Assembly (NCBI RefSeq): GCF_030019085.1
Contig: NZ_JASEFJ010000011.1
Coordinates: forward strand, 1-55,740
DNA length: 55,740 nt
Direction of reading: 5' to 3'
Source: Methanoculleus sp.
GTDB lineage: Archaea > Halobacteriota > Methanomicrobia > Methanomicrobiales > Methanoculleaceae
The notes beneath the pieces were generated by a model. That model worked only from the letters and a program-made list of their open reading frames with translations. It was not told the DNA's origin and ran no database searches. Shown here in pieces: positions 8,512 through 17,722 of this stretch. Numbering within the stretch: the first letter of the stretch is position 1; each line of letters starts with the position of its first letter. Made by a program: the position numbers and the translations under genes.

Positions 8512-11307
8512 TCACTTCAGGTGACTGATGTAGTCATGGATCCTGGCCTTCGGGATGCCGGTGATGGAGGAGACCTCCTCCGGGTCAGCCTCACGAAGTG
8601 TTTCGGCATCGTAAACCCCCGCAAGGTACAGTCGCTGAAGGGTCGCCTCGCCCAGTCCCGGGATCTCCAGGAGTTCTTTTCGCCCGCGTTCGATCACCTG
8701 TCTGCTGACCTTTGGGGGTGTGGGGCGACCGAGATACCTGCAGACCAGATCCACATGTTTATGTACGGTTTCCGGGTTAATGCCGGTTTTGGCCGCGAGG
8801 TAGGGGATGGGAAGGTAACAGAGACCCTCGGGACTGCTGATGCCCGCCTCAAGGTACTTCTTCAGGCTGACCGCAGGAACCCCCGCTTCCCTCAAGGCGC
8901 GTTCACTGGAGATCCGGCGCGCCTCCTCGAGCAACTCGTTTGCAGCGGTCTCGGGGATGCCCGCTTTCTTGAGCGTTGCAACTTCGGCAAGAGAGAGTGC
9001 CTGGAGGTCGCCGATCCCCTCTTCGAGCAGGTTCCTGAAGATCTTTGCGTGGCTCCGCCCCTTTCTCGGCGGGACTATCTTCCTGACGAGTTTCCTGAGT
9101 TCCGATCTCCGGCGAAGGATCTCAAGCGCGTCTTCGGCCTCCCTTACAAGCCCTCCTGCCTCTTCGATATCGGTACCCACCGCCTCTGCGAGTTCTTCTG
9201 GCGAGATGCCCGCGATATCGGATACGGTGTATATGTGCTTTTCATGCAACCGCTGCAGCAGGTCGTCGGTCATCGAGGGCATGAGATGAAGCGCCTCTAT
9301 GTTCGAGGAGATATGACTGCAGAGCGGGCAACCCATGTCCCAGGGACGGGCGCCTTTCTTGATCAGGCGGATGTGAGCGAGGTTGTGCTTCTCACAGGTC
9401 TTATCCGTCCTGATAGCCCTGCCCCAGGCTGTTCCCGGCAGGCTGATGTTGAACCGGCATTCAGGGTAGCCGCTGCATCCGATAAACTGGGAACCCCCGC
9501 TATGCCGGATCCGGAGATCCTGGCCGCAGACAGGGCAGGGGCCGACGGTATGCTCTTCAGCGGTCTGCTCCATGATCTCCTCTCCGATCTCCGACTCGTG
9601 GGCTTCGAGGTTGTCAAAGACCCGGTGCAGCATCTGGCGCGACTCGGTGATGACGTCGTCACGGGAGCGCCGGTTCTGTTTTATGAGCTGCATGTGCTCC
9701 TCAAGTGTCCGGGTCATCTCGGGTTCGGTGATCGTCGCGGCGTGGTTGTCGAGCGCGTCTATGACCGCCCTGCCAACAAGCGTCGGCCGGAGGGGGTTCC
9801 CCTCCACATACCGCCGTGAGATCAGTTTCCCGATCACCTCGTGCCGGGTGCTCTTTGTGCCGAGTCCAAGTTCCTCCATCACCTGGATGAGCCGGCTCTG
9901 GGAGTAGCGTGCGGGGGGTTGTGTCTCTTTCTCCTCGAGTTTCAGATCCTTAATCGGCAGTTTCTCGCCCTGCCTGAGCCCGGGGAGGATGGTCTCTTTC
10001 GCCTCTGAGTAGGGGTAGACCCGGCGCCACCCCGCGTCGATGAGTCGACCGCCCGTGGCACGGTAGGTCTCGCCGGAGGCATCGAAGGTGTACTGGGTGG
10101 TCGCCCATTTCGCGTCGGGGGAGAGGGTTGCCAGGAACCGGCGCACAACCAGTTCGTAGACCTTCCACCGCTCCTCCCCGAGAACCTCACGGGTCGCTGC
10201 TGCGGTGGGGTGGATGGGGGGATGGTCGGTACTCTCCTTCTTGCCGCGGGTCGGCGTGGAACGCCGGTTCCGCTGTACCCAGACGACATCTTTATCAAAG
10301 ACCCCTCCCTTCAGGGTCTCGAGGATACCGTTCAGGGAGAGCGACCCCGGGTAGACGGTGTTGTCTGTCCGGGGGTAGGAGATGTAACCATTCATGTAGA
10401 GGTCTTCGGCGATCCGCATCGCGTTTGCCGCCGAGAACCCGAGTCTGGCTGCCGAGACTATGAAGGTCGTGGTATCGAACGGTGTCGGGGCACGGTCGAT
10501 CTTCTGGCCCTCTTTCACCTCCGTGACAACAAGCGGCTCTTTCGTCCTCTCCTTTGCGGCGAGGGCGGCGTTGTAATCGGTGAACCGGCCGGCAGTATGT
10601 CGGGCCTCAAAGGTTGTTCCGTCTTTCTCTGTTGTGAGCGAGAGCTGCCAGTACTTCTGGGGGACAAAGTTCTCGATCTCACGTTCCCGGTCGACGATCA
10701 TGGCAAGCGTCGGGCTCTGGACGCGGCCGACGGACAGGATGTCCCGGCCACCCCGGCGTGCCGCAAGGCTGAGGAACCGGGTCAGCGCCGCCCCCCACAT
10801 CAGGTCTACCGTCTGGCGGGCCTCGCCGGCAGCCGCCAGGTCAAAATCAAGTTCAACAGGATTTTCAAAGGCCGCTCTTATCTCTGCTGGAGTTATCGCC
10901 GAGAACCGGGCACGGTTGATCCTGACACCGGGGTTCACTGCACGCACAAGTTCGTAGGCCTCTTTGCCTATGAGTTCCCCCTCGGTATCGAAATCGGTGG
11001 CGATGGTGACGAGATCGGCCTTCTTTGCAAGTTTCTGAATGAGGTTGACTATCTTCTTCTCGGTCGGTTTCTTGACTATTCCGGCATCGATGAGGGTGCG
11101 GGGGGTGTGGGTTGTGCTGCGCCAGTTTGTGTAACCGGGCTCGAAGTCCACCTCAACCACGTGTCCTTTGAGGCCTACAACCGTCCTGTCGTCGAAGGAG
11201 TAGGTGAAGACATTCCCGTCTTTTGTAGTCTTCACCTTCTCCTCACCTGCAAGGATCTGTGCGATCCGTTTTGCAGAGATGTTCTTCTCTGTGATGATCA
11301 GGTGCAC
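8512..11307 (-). CDS. topA: DNA topoisomerase I (type IA, archaeal)
   Basis: 931 residues. The N-terminal Toprim domain begins HLIITEKNISAKRIAQIL and has the acidic triad region ATDFDTEGELIG (103-114). The type IA core has the catalytic tyrosine at residue 311 in GYISYPRTD. Two cysteine clusters follow: CPVC...CSGYPEC and a CEKH...CPLC pair. The C-terminal third is unusual in holding several helix-hairpin-helix-like repeats (IAGISPEELAEAVG, IPGLGEATLQRLY, ITGIPKARIHDYI), as in other methanogen TopA proteins. Role: relaxes negatively supercoiled DNA. It is embedded in the gat operon, with 6-nt gaps on both sides. Confidence 0.94.
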   Translation of the reverse strand: MHLIITEKNISAKRIAQILAGEEKVKTTKDGNVFTYSFDDRTVVGLKGHVVEVDFEPGYTNWRSTTHTPRTLIDAGIVKKPTEKKIVNLIQKLAKKADLVTIATDFDTEGELIGKEAYELVRAVNPGVRINRARFSAITPAEIRAAFENPVELDFDLAAAGEARQTVDLMWGAALTRFLSLAARRGGRDILSVGRVQSPTLAMIVDREREIENFVPQKYWQLSLTTEKDGTTFEARHTAGRFTDYNAALAAKERTKEPLVVTEVKEGQKIDRAPTPFDTTTFIVSAARLGFSAANAMRIAEDLYMNGYISYPRTDNTVYPGSLSLNGILETLKGGVFDKDVVWVQRNRRSTPTRGKKESTDHPPIHPTAAATREVLGEERWKVYELVVRRFLATLSPDAKWATTQYTFDASGETYRATGGRLIDAGWRRVYPYSEAKETILPGLRQGEKLPIKDLKLEEKETQPPARYSQSRLIQVMEELGLGTKSTRHEVIGKLISRRYVEGNPLRPTLVGRAVIDALDNHAATITEPEMTRTLEEHMQLIKQNRRSRDDVITESRQMLHRVFDNLEAHESEIGEEIMEQTAEEHTVGPCPVCGQDLRIRHSGGSQFIGCSGYPECRFNISLPGTAWGRAIRTDKTCEKHNLAHIRLIKKGARPWDMGCPLCSHISSNIEALHLMPSMTDDLLQRLHEKHIYTVSDIAGISPEELAEAVGTDIEEAGGLVREAEDALEILRRRSELRKLVRKIVPPRKGRSHAKIFRNLLEEGIGDLQALSLAEVATLKKAGIPETAANELLEEARRISSERALREAGVPAVSLKKYLEAGISSPEGLCYLPIPYLAAKTGINPETVHKHVDLVCRYLGRPTPPKVSRQVIERGRKELLEIPGLGEATLQRLYLAGVYDAETLREADPEEVSSITGIPKARIHDYISHLK

Positions 11308-11313
11308 TCTGGA

Positions 11314-12729
11314 TCACACCTCGCCTCTATCGATGTACTCAGCCACGATGCGCCCGAGTTCCCGTGGATCCGCCCGACCACGGGTCTCTTTCATCACCTG
11401 ACCAACGAGGAAGTTCAGTGCGCCTTTCTTCCCCGCCCGGTAGTCGGCGACCGCCTGCGGGTTTGCGGCGATCACGTCACGAACGATCTCTGCAAACTCT
11501 TCGCTCTCGCCCCTGACCAGCCCCTCACGTTTTACTATCATGGCGGGAGGTTCACACGGTCTTCCAGCGGCGCAGGTGTCAAGCATCTCCCGCAACACCT
11601 GGACGGCGACGGTCTCGGTGATCGTACCGGACCTGATGAGTGCCAGGAGTTCAACGAATCGGTTGGCAGGAAAGTCTGTGATCCGCATCCCCCGGTAGTT
11701 GAGTTCTCCAAGCAGCGTGTCGGCCACCCAGGTTGCGGCGAGAAACGGATCGACGTAGGCAACTTCTTCGTAGAAATCGGCAAGTCTGGGGTCGCCGGTC
11801 AGCGTCCTGGCGTGGTTTAGCGAGATCCCGTACTGGGCCATGAACCTTTCTTTCCGGGCGGTGGGCAGTTCGGGGAGATCGATCCCGGCGACCATCCCGG
11901 CGACCCTTAGCGGTCGGAGATCGGGTTCGGTGAAGTAGCGGTAGTCCTGTTCCTCCTCCTTGCTGCGGGCTGATGTGGTGATCCCCCGCGCTTCCATGAA
12001 GTGCCGGGTCTCCCGGGTAACGCTCTGGCCGCGCCGGAGCAGGTTCTTCTGCCGGGTCACCTCGAAGGTGAGTGCCTTCTCAACCCCCCTGTAGGATGAG
12101 ATGTTCTTGACCTCGACCCTTTCAGAGCCCTCGATCGAGATGTTTGCATCGACGCGGAGCGCTCCCTCACGGTCGCCGTCAAAGACCTCGAGGTACTCCA
12201 GGATCGATCGGAGCCTGTTGAGGAACCGGCGCGCTTCCTGCGGAGACCTCAGATCCGGTTCGGTGACTATCTCGAGCAGCGGGATGCCGGAACGGTTGTA
12301 GTCGACGAGCGAGTAACTTGACCCGCCGGCGACGTGGATGAGCCTCCCGGGGTCCTCTTCAAGGTGTATACGGGTGATCCGGACGATCTTTTCATGACCC
12401 TCGTCGTCCTCGATCTCGACAGTTCCCGCGACCGCGAGCGGTCTGTCGTACTGGGTGATCTGGTAACCCTTCGGGAGGTCGGGGTAGAAGTAGTTCTTCC
12501 GGGCAAACTCCGACTCTTCCAGCACATTCATTTTGAGGGCTTTTGCCACCTTCAGGCCGTGCTCGACCGCTTTTCTGTTCAGTCTGGGGAGTGCACCTGG
12601 CAGACCGAGACAGATGGGGCAGCAGTGGGTGTTGGGTTCGTCGTTCTGGTAGTCGGTCGAGCAGCTGCAGAAGAGTTTTGTTGCGGTGGATAGCTGGACA
12701 TGAACCTCAAGCCCGATGATCGTCTTCAT
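11314..12729 (-). CDS. gatB: Asp-tRNA(Asn)/Glu-tRNA(Gln) amidotransferase subunit B
   Basis: 471 residues from the ATG at 12729 ([15 protein letters not shown]). The frame is open further upstream, but that part lies inside gatA and is not homologous. GatB binds the misacylated tRNA and carries the kinase/transamidase site. It shows the family cysteine cluster CSCSTDY...[10 protein letters not shown] and the [11 protein letters not shown]-like segment [14 protein letters not shown]. The C-terminal YqeY-like helical tail ends EYIDRGEV. It overlaps gatA by 4 nt (ATGA) and lies 6 nt ahead of topA. Confidence 0.95.
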   Translation of the reverse strand: MKTIIGLEVHVQLSTATKLFCSCSTDYQNDEPNTHCCPICLGLPGALPRLNRKAVEHGLKVAKALKMNVLEESEFARKNYFYPDLPKGYQITQYDRPLAVAGTVEIEDDEGHEKIVRITRIHLEEDPGRLIHVAGGSSYSLVDYNRSGIPLLEIVTEPDLRSPQEARRFLNRLRSILEYLEVFDGDREGALRVDANISIEGSERVEVKNISSYRGVEKALTFEVTRQKNLLRRGQSVTRETRHFMEARGITTSARSKEEEQDYRYFTEPDLRPLRVAGMVAGIDLPELPTARKERFMAQYGISLNHARTLTGDPRLADFYEEVAYVDPFLAATWVADTLLGELNYRGMRITDFPANRFVELLALIRSGTITETVAVQVLREMLDTCAAGRPCEPPAMIVKREGLVRGESEEFAEIVRDVIAANPQAVADYRAGKKGALNFLVGQVMKETRGRADPRELGRIVAEYIDRGEV

Positions 12730-14030
12730 CGCCCCACCCCCTGCTCGTAGGCATAGGCGGCATCGATGACCCGCTCGTCCTCGAACCGTCTTCCCATCAG
12801 CTGGAGACCCACCGGGAGACCGTCCACACTCCCGGCACACGGCACTGATATCGCCGGGATACCGGCAAGGTTTGCCGGCACCGTCAGGATGTCGGATAGG
12901 TAGAGTGAGAGCGGGTCGGTCTTCTCGCCCAGCCGGAATGCGACGGTCGGCATTGTAGGCCCGGCGATTATATCTGCGCTGCGGAACGCCCGCTCGAAGT
13001 CCTCCTTTATGTTCCGGCGCGCTATCTGTGCTTTTGCATAGTATCGGCCGGCGTAACCTGCGGAGAGGGCAAATGTGCCGAGCATGATCCGGCGCCTGAC
13101 CTCGGCACCGAACTTCTCCTGCCGGATCTCCCTGTAGGCCTCGTGCCAGGGTTTTCTGGTATCGACCGCAGGGCCGTAGCGAAGCCCGTCGAACCTGGCC
13201 AGGTTTGAGGAGGCCTCGCCTGTGCAGATTACGTAGTAGGCCGCGAGCGCATACCGCATCCCGGGGATGCTGACCTGGACGGTTCTGGCGCCCATCTCTT
13301 CCAGGACGCTGATGGCGTCTCTGACCGTCTCTGCGACGCGCGCGTCCACACCCTCACCGAAGTACTCTTCGGGTACGCCGATCCGGAGCCCCTCGATATC
13401 AACTGAGGGTTGATGCTTGTAGGGCCGGTCGATCATCGTTGAGTCCCGGGGGTCGTATCGCGCGATCACGGATAGCAGTCTTGAGATCTCCTCCACATTC
13501 CGGGCCATCGGCCCTATCTGCTCGAGGGAGTTGGCGTAGGCGATAAGTCCGTAGCGTGAGACCCTGCCGTAGGTCGGTTTGAACCCCACGATCCCGCAGA
13601 AGGCTGCGGGGCACCGGATTGAACCGCCGGTATCGGTGCCAAGCGCCATCGGAACAAGCCCTGCGGCGACGGCGGCGGCGCTCCCACCGGACGAACCGCC
13701 GGGAACCCGTGAGGTGTCGATGGGGTTTGTCGTGGGGCCGAAAGCGCTCGTCTCGGTGGTTGTGCCCATGCCAAACTCGTCCATGTTGGTCTTGCCGACG
13801 ATGGCGGCCCCTTCACGCCTGAGGAGTTCCACGACGTGGGCGTCATACGGCGGGACGTAGCCTTCAAGGATCCTCGACCCGCAGGTGGTCTCGATTCCCG
13901 CCGTCGAGATGTTGTCCTTGACCGCGATGGGGGTGCCGGCGAGCACTCCATCGGAGAACGGCGCCTCCTTACAGGTGGTGATAAAGGCGTTGTAGCGGTC
14001 ATCCGGTGAGAATTCAAGGGTTCCCGCCAC
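12726..14030 (-). CDS. gatA: Asp-tRNA(Asn)/Glu-tRNA(Gln) amidotransferase subunit A
   Basis: 434-residue amidase that releases ammonia from glutamine for GatB. The Ser-cisSer-Lys triad is present with correct spacing: Lys38 (AVKDN), Ser113 (GGSSGG) and Ser137 (TGGSIR). It starts with GTG directly after the gatC stop codon (TGA-GTG). Because GatCAB is complete, Asn-tRNA and/or Gln-tRNA is probably made by the indirect route. Archaea also use GatDE for Gln-tRNA, so GatCAB most likely serves Asn-tRNA here; that is inference. Confidence 0.95.
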   Translation of the reverse strand: MAGTLEFSPDDRYNAFITTCKEAPFSDGVLAGTPIAVKDNISTAGIETTCGSRILEGYVPPYDAHVVELLRREGAAIVGKTNMDEFGMGTTTETSAFGPTTNPIDTSRVPGGSSGGSAAAVAAGLVPMALGTDTGGSIRCPAAFCGIVGFKPTYGRVSRYGLIAYANSLEQIGPMARNVEEISRLLSVIARYDPRDSTMIDRPYKHQPSVDIEGLRIGVPEEYFGEGVDARVAETVRDAISVLEEMGARTVQVSIPGMRYALAAYYVICTGEASSNLARFDGLRYGPAVDTRKPWHEAYREIRQEKFGAEVRRRIMLGTFALSAGYAGRYYAKAQIARRNIKEDFERAFRSADIIAGPTMPTVAFRLGEKTDPLSLYLSDILTVPANLAGIPAISVPCAGSVDGLPVGLQLMGRRFEDERVIDAAYAYEQGVGR

Positions 14031-14300
14031 TCACATCACCCTGGGCGCCTTGATAAACCCGTTCTCTGTCGATCCTGCGTTCTCCAGCACTTTTTTCTGC
14101 GGGAGCGAGGGCCGGGGCTCGTCCTCCCGAAAGACGTTCACCGTCCCGCTCTCGGAGACGGTTTCGCCTTCCACGGTATCGAGAATCTCAAAATAGTCCA
14201 GAATCTCGTTAAACTGGCTCGTGAACTCGGAGATCTCCGCTTTTGAGATACCGATATCCGCAAGTTCTGCTATATGCTCTATCTCCCTCTCAGTGATCAT
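14031..14300 (-). CDS. gatC: Asp-tRNA(Asn)/Glu-tRNA(Gln) amidotransferase subunit C
   Basis: 89 residues, the small structural subunit that wraps around GatA. Its N-terminal helix region (EREIEHIAELADIGIS) and FNEILDYFEILDTVEGE are typical of the family. The start codon lies inside the 3' end of the asparagine-synthetase-like gene (11-nt overlap), and the stop abuts the gatA GTG, so the three reading frames are probably translated in a coupled way. Confidence 0.92.
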   Translation of the reverse strand: MITEREIEHIAELADIGISKAEISEFTSQFNEILDYFEILDTVEGETVSESGTVNVFREDEPRPSLPQKKVLENAGSTENGFIKAPRVM

Positions 14301-15288
14301 GTTCCGCCCTGCTGATCTCAGTTAAGTACCGTTGCACCGATTTTTTATAACCATTGGCACGTGCGAGGGTTTCGATGGTCTTCCAGATCCCGCTTCCGTA
14401 TTGCATCGCTTTCTTCTCCGTCCAGGCAATTTCGGCAGGAATGTGACGTTCTGCGATCAGGCGGAGGGGGTATTTTCTCACACCTCCGCGCACTCTTATC
14501 GATGCCGGGATGGGCAGCGCGGCGCGCACCACCCGGAGATCCTGGTATGGCATCGAGAAGTAAGCGCCGTGAAGCGCCGCAACCGCCTGATCCCGGGCCC
14601 GCTGGCGGGGGAGGTCTGCAAAGTCGCGCTCGAGTTCCGCCGCAAGGTCGGTGGAGGAGAGGTAGCGGGCGTAGCCGCCGAAGATCTCGTCTGCTCCCTG
14701 TCCGGCCAGGATCCGGGTATGCCCCTGCTCTTCTGCCGTTTCCGCGACGAAGTATAACGTTGTCGCGATCGAGGCGTCGACCGGGTTCGGAGGGCCGGGG
14801 ATGGCCCGGACGACCCGGGACAGTGCGTCTGCGACCTCTTCCTTTCCAGGGGATATGACCGTGAGGTCGAGATCCAGCATCCTGGCGGCTTTTGTTGCAC
14901 GCGCGAGGTCGTGTGAACCGGGAAGTCCCACCGTGACGCAGGGGAGGCGGGCGAGGTGGGCGATGAGAGCGGAATCGACGCCGCCGGAGAACGCAACCAC
15001 GCCCTCGTCGCTCCGGAGTTTGACGGCGGTAACGATAGCCTCCTCCAGGCTACAGGGAGGGGGGTCGGGTTTTATCCGGCCTACCGGTCTCCCGCCGCAG
15101 CAGATGGTTCCCGGGGGGACGGGGCCGGGAATGATACCGGGGTCGTCCCTTGCGGTGCAGTCGTCCCACTCGACCAGGAACTCGCCGCCGCAGCGGGCAA
15201 GGTTCTCCGGGTTTGTGGCAAGCATCCGCTCCAGTTCGGCGGTGGTAATCCGCACTCCGTCGCGTTCGATCCAGCCCTTCAGTCTCAT
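14290..15288 (-). CDS. Asparagine-synthetase-like PP-loop ATPase lacking a glutaminase domain
   Basis: 332 residues from the ATG at 15288, which has a GGAGACGGG ribosome-binding site. The C-terminal two thirds match the AsnB synthetase domain: the PP-loop VVAFSGGVDSALIAH (97-111), a GLPGSHDLARA segment and GQGADEIFGGYARY. The N-terminal about 80 residues look like a shrunken remnant of the class II glutaminase domain and have no Cys2 nucleophile. If active, it would need free ammonia or act on another substrate by adenylation. It heads the operon containing gatCAB, which amidates tRNA-bound Asp/Glu. The link to amidation is suggestive, but the reaction is not known. An upstream in-frame extension to 15483 is judged untranslated. 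Confidence 0.8.
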   Translation of the reverse strand: MRLKGWIERDGVRITTAELERMLATNPENLARCGGEFLVEWDDCTARDDPGIIPGPVPPGTICCGGRPVGRIKPDPPPCSLEEAIVTAVKLRSDEGVVAFSGGVDSALIAHLARLPCVTVGLPGSHDLARATKAARMLDLDLTVISPGKEEVADALSRVVRAIPGPPNPVDASIATTLYFVAETAEEQGHTRILAGQGADEIFGGYARYLSSTDLAAELERDFADLPRQRARDQAVAALHGAYFSMPYQDLRVVRAALPIPASIRVRGGVRKYPLRLIAERHIPAEIAWTEKKAMQYGSGIWKTIETLARANGYKKSVQRYLTEISRAEHDH

Positions 15289-15565
15289 GCAACCCGTCTC
15301 CGGGTGGTTCGTGCTCTGTGGACTCTGCACCCGATGCCGCCCGGGAGATTCTGATCCTGTGGGGCGGGGTTTGAAATAATGGTTGCTGAGGTTCTCCACC
15401 GTTGGAGCGCGGTGTGGGGTGGAGAATTCACAGGGATGTGCTCCCTGTAGCAGCCTCCTCCAGATTTCGCCATTCGGCCACATTCTGAGTCTCTGTCTTC
15501 TGGTTAACGCCAGGTGTAATGGTCACCCCTACCAGAAGTACACTCACAACAGCGGTATTTTTACA

Positions 15566-15708
15566 ATTATTCAGAAATAATAGCACGATTCTCGTAAATA
15601 GGCCGTTTAAACCCACTTTGCAGGACCCTGCCCCCGGGCGTTGCGACAGATCTTCTGCTCCCGGGGCACCACGGTTCAGTAACTCCACATAAAGCGAAGG
15701 TTCGCTTT
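15566..15708. other. Structured, AT-rich to GC-rich intergenic segment with two hairpins
   Basis: Within the 752-bp gap 15289-16040, the inverted repeat ATTATT-CAGA-AATAAT lies at 15566-15581 and a perfect 8-bp stem AAAGCGAA-GG-TTCGCTTT at 15691-15708. GGGGC/GCCCC-rich blocks flank the second hairpin. The AT-rich part at 15545-15605 is the best promoter region for the minus-strand operon, although its distance to the start at 15288 would imply a long leader. No protein-coding signature was found in the gap. Confidence 0.4.
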
Positions 15709-15732
15709 CTCAACCCCGGGGCGGCGGGGGCA

Positions 15733-15925
15733 GAAACGGGATCTCGATGATTGGGTTGTTGTGTTGACCCAGCAGATATCTCCAGGGCAGTTTATCGATG
15801 GAGAATCGCTCCCCTCCCCTGTCTTGACGTGTTACCGGGACACTCTGTTTTCGGGCAGCGAGTTGACCACCCCCGCCGCCCGGCCGCTACCGCGGCCTCC
15901 TCCCGCCCCCTCGGGTGCGGGGGAC
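15733..15925 (+). repeat. Dispersed intergenic repeat, copy B
   Basis: The closest relative of copy A (4303-4500), with the same order of conserved blocks from GGATCTCGATGATTGGG through TTTATCGATGGAGAATCGC and GTTACCGGGACACTCTGTT to GAGTTGACCACCCCCGCC. It ends in GC-rich sequence (CGCCCCCTCGGGTGCGGGGG). It lies between the asparagine-synthetase-like gene and fbp. Confidence 0.8.
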
Positions 15926-16040
15926 AGTGATCGGTGACAGCCACTTGAAACCCGTGGGAAGAATTGAAAGAGGATTTCACCGGCAGAACACCGGGATCAT
16001 TTCGGGTGAGATTTTCAAAAACCCGGGAAAAAGGAGAAAA

Positions 16041-17138
16041 TTATTGTGGGATATCTTCCCAGCGGTCTTTAAACTCCTTCTCGACGCCGGGGAGCGTGGT
16101 ATACTCCATCTCGCTCAGGGAGAGTCGGTGCGGTTCGAATGGTCCGTGAGCCCTGATCATGCTGGAGATCTCACAACACTGCTGGCGGACGCGGTCAAAA
16201 GCGGGGTCGTCGAACATATCTGCGGGCCCGATCAGCCTGCCGTTGGAGACCTGGAACCCGAGACAGATGACCCGCGGCGGTCCATCAAACGCTGTGCAGT
16301 TTGCATCGGGAACGCCCACCGGCATGAATGGGCCGTGGTGCGAGCCGCGCATCCACCCGGCCACAAGGATTGGCGTCCGGAATGGGTCGAGGACCTCTCC
16401 AACCGCCGGGAACCCGCTCTGCGCCCTCACGATCATGACCGGGTCGTCCTTGCCGACATATCGGCCGGCAATCAGGCTCAGCCGCTGGGTGCTGGTGGAC
16501 GCCCCGATAACGCCGTTCTTCTTCCAGACATACTTGATAACGTAACGGCTCGGTGCTCCGATATAGGCGAGGAGGTTGTATGACTCCTCGGGTGTGCTGA
16601 ACCTGATCCTCCTCTTCTCCATGACATCATGGACCTCGAATATGAACCCGTCGTGGAGCGACGGGTCGATGACGAGACCGGAGGTGTTGAACGGATCTGC
16701 AAAGATCTTGTAGAGGAAATAGTTCCAGGCTCCAGGCTCAGTCTTGTCGGCCATAAAGATCAGGACGGGATCGGATCCCCGCTCCTCGAACTCCATCTCG
16801 GCGACACCGGGTCCCATACCCTTGACGTTGCCGCTGAACGAGTCGCTGAGCAGGTCCTGACCGGCGCCGTAGAGTTTCATCTCTCTGGCGATCCCGGCAC
16901 ACTCCATAAATATGTCCCAGGCCAGTTTGTGGATCTCTTCGTCGTCCTCACCCCTGGTGTGGGTCATGATCAGCTCCAGGTCGTCACCGCAGTGGGTGAC
17001 ATAGGAGTCGATGATGAGGTTACCTTCTGCCTCCTTGAGTCGCCGGGTGGCTGTCTCCAGGATCTTCGGGTGGGTTCGGGAATGTCCCGGAAAACTGCCT
17101 ACGTCTGCTTTAATCACGGATACGGTAGTCTTAACCAT
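16041..17138 (-). CDS. fbp: Fructose-1,6-bisphosphate aldolase/phosphatase (archaeal type V)
   Basis: 365 residues. This archaeal enzyme condenses the triose phosphates and dephosphorylates the product to fructose-6-phosphate, making gluconeogenesis one-way. Seen: the N-terminal metal-binding stretch ADVGSFPGHSRTHP (11-24), multiple Asp/His metal ligands (SYVTHCGDD, HTRGEDDEE), DKTEPGAWN (131-139), and Tyr199/Lys202 with the three-residue spacing expected for the aldolase Schiff-base pair. I chose the ATG at 17138 over a GTG at 17150 because GGTGA lies 5 nt before the ATG. Confidence 0.93.
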   Translation of the reverse strand: MVKTTVSVIKADVGSFPGHSRTHPKILETATRRLKEAEGNLIIDSYVTHCGDDLELIMTHTRGEDDEEIHKLAWDIFMECAGIAREMKLYGAGQDLLSDSFSGNVKGMGPGVAEMEFEERGSDPVLIFMADKTEPGAWNYFLYKIFADPFNTSGLVIDPSLHDGFIFEVHDVMEKRRIRFSTPEESYNLLAYIGAPSRYVIKYVWKKNGVIGASTSTQRLSLIAGRYVGKDDPVMIVRAQSGFPAVGEVLDPFRTPILVAGWMRGSHHGPFMPVGVPDANCTAFDGPPRVICLGFQVSNGRLIGPADMFDDPAFDRVRQQCCEISSMIRAHGPFEPHRLSLSEMEYTTLPGVEKEFKDRWEDIPQ

Positions 17139-17160
17139 AATCTTCACCACTGGTTGAGCG

Positions 17161-17180
17161 GGCGGGCATGCCCGTATAAG
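17161..17180 (-). promoter_or_regulatory. Promoter of fbp with palindrome CGGGCATGCCCG
   Basis: On the minus strand a TATA-like ACTTATAC (17173-17180) is followed directly by the perfect 12-bp palindrome CGGGCATGCCCG (17161-17172), then the fbp start region at 17138. The palindrome sits between the TATA box and the expected start of transcription, a position where a repressor would act. Confidence 0.45.
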
Positions 17181-17221
17181 TAGTTGATGGGGTATTCACT
17201 GTATATGTAGGTGTTGTTGTA

Positions 17222-17259
17222 CTCAAAAATAGGTTGCTCGTGAGGCTCGACCCACGAGC
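17222..17259 (-). terminator. Intrinsic-like terminator after hsp20
   Basis: On the minus strand, a 7-bp stem GCTCGTG / CACGAGC (17236-17259) is followed by ATTTTTG. This is a stem plus T-run just past the hsp20 stop, and it probably ends the cdc48-hsp20 transcription unit before the fbp promoter. Confidence 0.5.
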
Positions 17260-17281
17260 CGTTCATAAAGGGTTGCCGGAC

Positions 17282-17569
17282 TCAATCAATCCTGATCGGT
17301 CTCCCTCTGGAAAACCGGACCTCAAGGACCCCGTGCCTGTATCTGGACTCCATCGAGTCAGGATCCACCGGCGGCAACGCCAGCACGGTCACCCGGCTTC
17401 CGCCGGCGATGATCGTCAGGGTGCCGCTGATAAACCGTAACTGGATCTCTTCCTCCTCGAATCCCGGAAGGTCGATCGCCACTGTCAGGTCATCGTCGGT
17501 CCTGTAGATCTCAACTATCGGTTCCATGTCCATCCGTGGGGGTTCAGCATCCCCTGTATGCGGGATCAT
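17282..17569 (-). CDS. Small heat shock protein (Hsp20/alpha-crystallin fold)
   Basis: 95 residues from the ATG at 17569, preceded by GAGAGGA. A TTG start at 17620 would give 112 residues, but it lies within a hairpin (17619-17637) and adds a non-conserved tail. The core is a short alpha-crystallin domain: VEIYRTDDDLTVAIDLPGFEEEEIQL, then SGTLTIIAG and YRHGVLEVRFSRG near the end. The usual C-terminal IXI motif is reduced to RPIRID. The length is short for the family, which usually has 140-170 residues. As an ATP-independent holdase next to cdc48, it suggests a protein quality-control unit. Confidence 0.78.
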   Translation of the reverse strand: MIPHTGDAEPPRMDMEPIVEIYRTDDDLTVAIDLPGFEEEEIQLRFISGTLTIIAGGSRVTVLALPPVDPDSMESRYRHGVLEVRFSRGRPIRID

Positions 17570-17618
17570 CCATCCTCTCTCTGTCTTCCCCGGCACCCTG
17601 AACCCGGTTCTTCTCTTC

Positions 17619-17637
17619 AATGAGGCGCCCCCTCATT
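17619..17637 (-). terminator. Hairpin between cdc48 and hsp20
   Basis: Perfect 7-bp inverted repeat AATGAGG / CCTCATT with a 5-nt loop, about 85 nt past the cdc48 stop and just before the preferred hsp20 start. It may be an attenuating or partial terminator, or an element that tunes hsp20 translation. Confidence 0.4.
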
Positions 17638-17722
17638 ACGCTGCCCGGTTTGAATTAGCCAGCACCTCCGTGAGATTCTATCAAGTCCGGTGGTTTGTGA
17701 GAGGGGGAGGTGGTAGTCCTCC

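Noticed and set aside
7030-9819. Long plus-strand open frame (929 codons) across the dcd, methyltransferase, GGGP synthase and topA genes
   Set aside because: It lies antisense to four well-conserved genes, has no recognisable domain, and is a by-product of high GC content and codon bias.
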